DNA from: Shewanella gelidii
GTDB lineage: Bacteria; Pseudomonadota; Gammaproteobacteria; Enterobacterales; Shewanellaceae
Direction: 5' to 3'
DNA length: 64,000 nt
Assembly (NCBI RefSeq): GCF_014647855.1
Contig: NZ_BMPZ01000001.1
Span: 744,001-808,000 of the forward strand
This document shows, one piece after another, positions 61,313-64,000 of the stretch. Below the pieces are notes generated by a model. That model was not told the DNA's origin. It saw nothing but the letters and a program-made list of their open reading frames with translations, and ran no database searches. Both the position numbers and the translations under genes were made by a program. Each line of letters begins with the position of its first letter. The stretch's first letter is position 1.

Positions 61313-62887
61313 ATGGCTCTTAATCAAATCGACTTAACCCATATCGCGCTCGATATTACTTCAGGCATTTCCACCCAAGATCGATTTACACGTCTCTTAG
61401 ATAAAGTAAGACAAACACTCCATTGCGATGCGGCAGCACTACTGGCATTTCGAGGACAACAATTCACGCCGCTAGCCATTGATGGTTTAAGTGAAGATGT
61501 TTTAGGTCGACGCTTTATCATTTCGGAGCACCCGCGGCTTGAAGCCATTGCTCGTGCTGGTGATATTGTTCGATTTCCTGCCGAAAGCGATTTAGCCGAT
61601 CCTTACGATGGCTTAATTCCCAATCAAGGGGATGAACTTAAAGTTCATGCATGCATTGGCTTACCGCTTTTTGCTGATCAAAAACTTATAGGCGCACTGA
61701 CGATCGATGCGTTTGATCCGGAAAGATTTGATAATTTCAGCAATGACGAACTCAGAAGCTTTAGTGCGATTGCCGCCGCTTCTCTCAACAACGCTTTGTT
61801 AATCGATAAACTTGAAAAAGCGGCTTTACAATCCCAGTCTTCAATCGATGACACCCCGACCCAAGATGTAAATACAAGAGTTGAATTGATTGGTCAGTCG
61901 CAATCAATGTTACATCTCAATCGTGAAATTGAAGTCGTCGCCAACAGCGAGCTCAATGCTCTCATACTAGGGGAAACAGGGACAGGTAAAGAGCTGGTTG
62001 CATCTTTAATCCATCAAGGTTCGCCTAGAGCCAAACATGCGTTGGTTTACCTCAACTGCGCAGCATTACCCGAATCAGTGGCTGAAAGTGAACTATTTGG
62101 CCATGTAAAAGGTGCATTTACCGGCGCCATCAGTCACCGCGAAGGTAAGTTTGAGAAAGCGGATGGTGGCACGCTATTTTTGGATGAAATCGGCGAGTTG
62201 CCACTCACACTGCAATCAAAACTACTCAGGGTTCTGCAATACGGTGATTTACAAAAAGTAGGTGATGATCGCAGCCGTAAAGTCGATGTGCGAATCATTG
62301 CGGCAACCAATAAAGATCTCAAAGCAGAAGTGCTTGCGGGAAGTTTCCGCGCAGATTTATACCATCGCCTGAGCGTATTTCCACTGGTCGTGCCGCCATT
62401 ACGGGAACGAGAAAGTGATATTACATTGCTTGCGGGTTTCTTTGTTGAACGTTGCCGACAGAAGCTAGGCCTCGAAACCCTCAGTTTAAGCCAAAGCTGC
62501 CTGAAAAAACTCAATCAACACCCTTGGCCGGGCAATGTTCGAGAGCTTGAACATGCAATTCATCGCGCCGCGGTGCTGGCTAGAGCGAGCTCAGGCAATC
62601 AAGCGTGCTTGATTAAAACAGAGCACTTTGATCTCAGTGGCGAGCACCAAACGCTAACCACCAACAAACCACAAGATAGTAAAACAGCATTGAGTGGCAG
62701 TCAGATTAAGGCCACAAGCCGGATTGTCACTGATCTCAGCTTGCGAGAAGCAATAGATGAATTTCAAACTGATTACATTCGTCAATCGTTAGAAAGCCAC
62801 GACGGCAACTGGGCAGCAACCGCTCGCGCTCTACAACTCGACTCTGGGAATTTACACCGATTAGCCAAACGTTTAGGCCTGAAATGA
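61313..62887 (+). CDS. norR: Nitric oxide-responsive sigma54 activator NorR
   Basis: A 524-residue protein. The GAF domain (1-170) keeps the proposed non-heme iron ligands of E. coli NorR: D96, D99, H112, C114 and D132 (sequence DPYDGL, VHACIG, TIDAF), plus R75 ([12 protein letters not shown]). The AAA+ domain has GETGTGKE at 220-227 and GAFTGA at 267-272. The C-terminal Fis-type helix-turn-helix is [27 protein letters not shown] binding to iron relieves GAF inhibition and starts ATP-driven transcription of NO-reducing enzymes. Its target norB lies 5.8 kb upstream, unusually separated. Two GT-N7-AC sites lie before the gene. Confidence 0.95.
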   Translation: MALNQIDLTHIALDITSGISTQDRFTRLLDKVRQTLHCDAAALLAFRGQQFTPLAIDGLSEDVLGRRFIISEHPRLEAIARAGDIVRFPAESDLADPYDGLIPNQGDELKVHACIGLPLFADQKLIGALTIDAFDPERFDNFSNDELRSFSAIAAASLNNALLIDKLEKAALQSQSSIDDTPTQDVNTRVELIGQSQSMLHLNREIEVVANSELNALILGETGTGKELVASLIHQGSPRAKHALVYLNCAALPESVAESELFGHVKGAFTGAISHREGKFEKADGGTLFLDEIGELPLTLQSKLLRVLQYGDLQKVGDDRSRKVDVRIIAATNKDLKAEVLAGSFRADLYHRLSVFPLVVPPLRERESDITLLAGFFVERCRQKLGLETLSLSQSCLKKLNQHPWPGNVRELEHAIHRAAVLARASSGNQACLIKTEHFDLSGEHQTLTTNKPQDSKTALSGSQIKATSRIVTDLSLREAIDEFQTDYIRQSLESHDGNWAATARALQLDSGNLHRLAKRLGLK

Positions 62888-62902
62888 CGCGGACTTAAAT
62901 AA

Positions 62903-62930
62903 AAAGCCCCATACCTGTGGTATGGGGCAC
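62903..62930. terminator. Terminator between norR and tapY2
   Basis: GTGCCCCATACC-ACA-GGTATGGGGC hairpin with a T run on the minus strand and A run on the plus strand. It serves both convergent genes. Confidence 0.8.
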
Positions 62931-62946
62931 TACGATGAAACTTATA

Positions 62947-63249
62947 TTACCGAACAATACGATCATCAATGGCAAAGGCTTTCGCATTACGAAATGACTT
63001 GCTGTCGACCCGGCACTCAATCACTTTTTTGACATGAAATGCTTGATTACTATTTGGCTCTTCAAGCCGTTTAGCTACAAGGCGGTTCATCTCTTTCGCC
63101 TTTTCACTTTTTTTCCAATCAAACAACATAATTTTAGGGCCAATGGTCGTATCCAAATAGCATTTGAAATCACTTCGCTCATTCGGGTTGGCCGCCATCG
63201 CTGTCACACTGAAGCTCACAGCAATTCCAAAGAATATCGTCCTTACCAT
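62947..63249 (-). CDS. TapY2-like type IVa pilus-associated secreted protein
   Basis: A 100-residue protein with a signal peptide (MVRTIFFGIAVSFSVTAMA). Mature segments SDFKCYLDTTIGPKIMLFDWKKSEKAK, AFHVKKVIECRVDSKSF and the ending IDDRIVR match the TapY2 family as I remember it (two conserved Cys, FxWDxxK, IKxVxECV). TapY2 is normally encoded directly after PilY1/TapY1 in Aeromonas- and Shewanella-type genomes, which is the case here. Its role in pilus biogenesis is not well defined. The second Cys pair could form a disulfide. Confidence 0.65.
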   Translation of the reverse strand: MVRTIFFGIAVSFSVTAMAANPNERSDFKCYLDTTIGPKIMLFDWKKSEKAKEMNRLVAKRLEEPNSNQAFHVKKVIECRVDSKSFRNAKAFAIDDRIVR

Positions 63250-63298
63250 AAAAATATTTCCTTAAAATCAATCGTTCAATATGTGTTCTGTCGCCATA

Positions 63299-64000
63299 TT
63301 ACTCAGCAATATGGTAATAAATTTTATTAACACCTACCCCACCGCCAAGGCACTTATGGTCGTCGGGATCACAGCCATCATCAGGGACAGGTTTGATTTT
63401 ACGAACATCATCTGGCATAGCCGAAAAGTACATCGCGCCATTAGAGTCTGGATCTGAAAAGAAAATTGTCGGCGTGTCAGGAATATTTGGCCCGGTCTCT
63501 ACATACTCTTGCTCATAGATGCGAAAACCTCGATGAAGACCATAGCTGTGTAAGCGCCCGCCGCCAGGCTTCAAGCAGCTATTAATAATTTCCTCTGTTC
63601 CAGGCACAAATGATGTAAAGTGCACTTTGCCACTAACGATGATTGCTGCAGATAGGCTTTTTTGTCCTGATTCCGCAAAGCTATAAAACCAGCCTCTCTT
63701 GGTTCCAAATGCAATTTTCGCCTGTTGATCATTCATTGGTGGTGTCGTCACGTCATCCAGATTACTTTTTTGTAATGGAGCAGGAATTTCCTCACCTGAT
63801 TTTCCGGTGAAGGAACGAGACGTTACATTGCGATCTTGTAGCATATAAAAATGGTCTTGCCTTTTAATTCCTGTTGGATGTGGACGGTTTCCACTACCAA
63901 TAGCAACTGCATCGTAAGGGACATTTTGTGAGGTTACCGTCGTTGTACTTTCACCATCCACGGTCACCGTGACTTCAGAAGAAATACTCATGATCGTTTG
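63299..64000 (-). CDS. PilY1-like pilus biogenesis protein, C-terminal part (partial)
   Basis: The frame is open to the right edge of the window (no start inside; codons continue beyond 63991), so the gene is partial with 234 residues seen. The segment YDAVAIGSGNRPHPTGI followed by DHFYMLQDRNV is the beta-propeller pattern of the PilY1/PilC C-terminal domain. FYSFAESGQKSLSAAIIVSGKVHFTSFVPG and GGGRLHSYGLHRG fit as well. PilY1 acts at the type IVa pilus tip in extension and surface sensing. The final SDPDSNGAMYFS and DDGCDPDDHKCLGGGVG are a divergent tail. The small tapY2-like gene follows 49 bp after. Confidence 0.82.
   Translation of the reverse strand, partial: QTIMSISSEVTVTVDGESTTTVTSQNVPYDAVAIGSGNRPHPTGIKRQDHFYMLQDRNVTSRSFTGKSGEEIPAPLQKSNLDDVTTPPMNDQQAKIAFGTKRGWFYSFAESGQKSLSAAIIVSGKVHFTSFVPGTEEIINSCLKPGGGRLHSYGLHRGFRIYEQEYVETGPNIPDTPTIFFSDPDSNGAMYFSAMPDDVRKIKPVPDDGCDPDDHKCLGGGVGVNKIYYHIAE

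Overview
The window looks like chromosome from a marine, respiring gammaproteobacterium, probably Alteromonadales or a relative. The grounds are gene order and family content: ygfB-ubiH-ubiI, zapA next to 6S RNA next to fau, a divergent hdfR/maoP pair, gcvT-gcvH-gcvP, rpiA, an S9 peptidase, TapY2/PilY1-type pilus genes, and families common in Shewanella and Vibrio (RRF-like, DUF3297, DUF2750). No species is assigned. Base composition is moderate, with visibly AT-richer accessory stretches at about 24.5-28.1 kb and 28.3-32.6 kb.

Left part (1-23.8 kb). A partial LysR gene is followed by a PAS-sigma54 activator and an orphan ccoG. The gap between those two holds twin palindromes and a correctly spaced -24/-12 promoter. 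Next come an OmpA lipoprotein, small conserved proteins, several AraC/TetR regulators with their probable targets, a large secreted S9 peptidase, an MFS transporter with a 296-residue helical tail, a dCMP deaminase family protein, a small protein behind a perfect 19-bp Fur-like palindrome, and an AhpD-like peroxidase-related enzyme.

Accessory part (23.8-32.7 kb). Three nearly identical terminators delimit modules. The modules hold a frameshifted relic, a lipoprotein/WG-repeat pair, a three-gene operon (CDC48/Vps4-like AAA+ ATPase, four-TM protein, TPR membrane protein), and a Cys-rich gene cut off by what looks like the end of an IS21-family element. The AAA+/TPR operon is the best candidate here for an undescribed system.

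Core part (32.7-52.5 kb). Glycine cleavage genes, ubiquinone hydroxylases (pepP is missing from its usual place), zapA, 6S RNA, a prepilin gene, fau, a DUF808 protein, a D-glycerate module (cdaR, GntP permease, glycerate kinase), rpiA and a Lon-like protease. A 16-bp minisatellite follows.

Right part (52.5-64 kb). A quinol-type nitric oxide reductase gene sits behind three GT-N7-AC sites and a sigma54 promoter. norR lies 5.8 kb downstream with two such sites of its own. Between them, bounded by two copies of a ~58-bp sequence that includes the norB terminator, are hdfR, maoP, rimK, an AstE-like hydrolase, rimB and mgtE. The window ends in tapY2 and the 3' part of a pilY1-like gene.

Two sigma54 circuits stand out: NorR/norB for nitric oxide, and the PAS activator/ccoG pair, whose signal is unknown.
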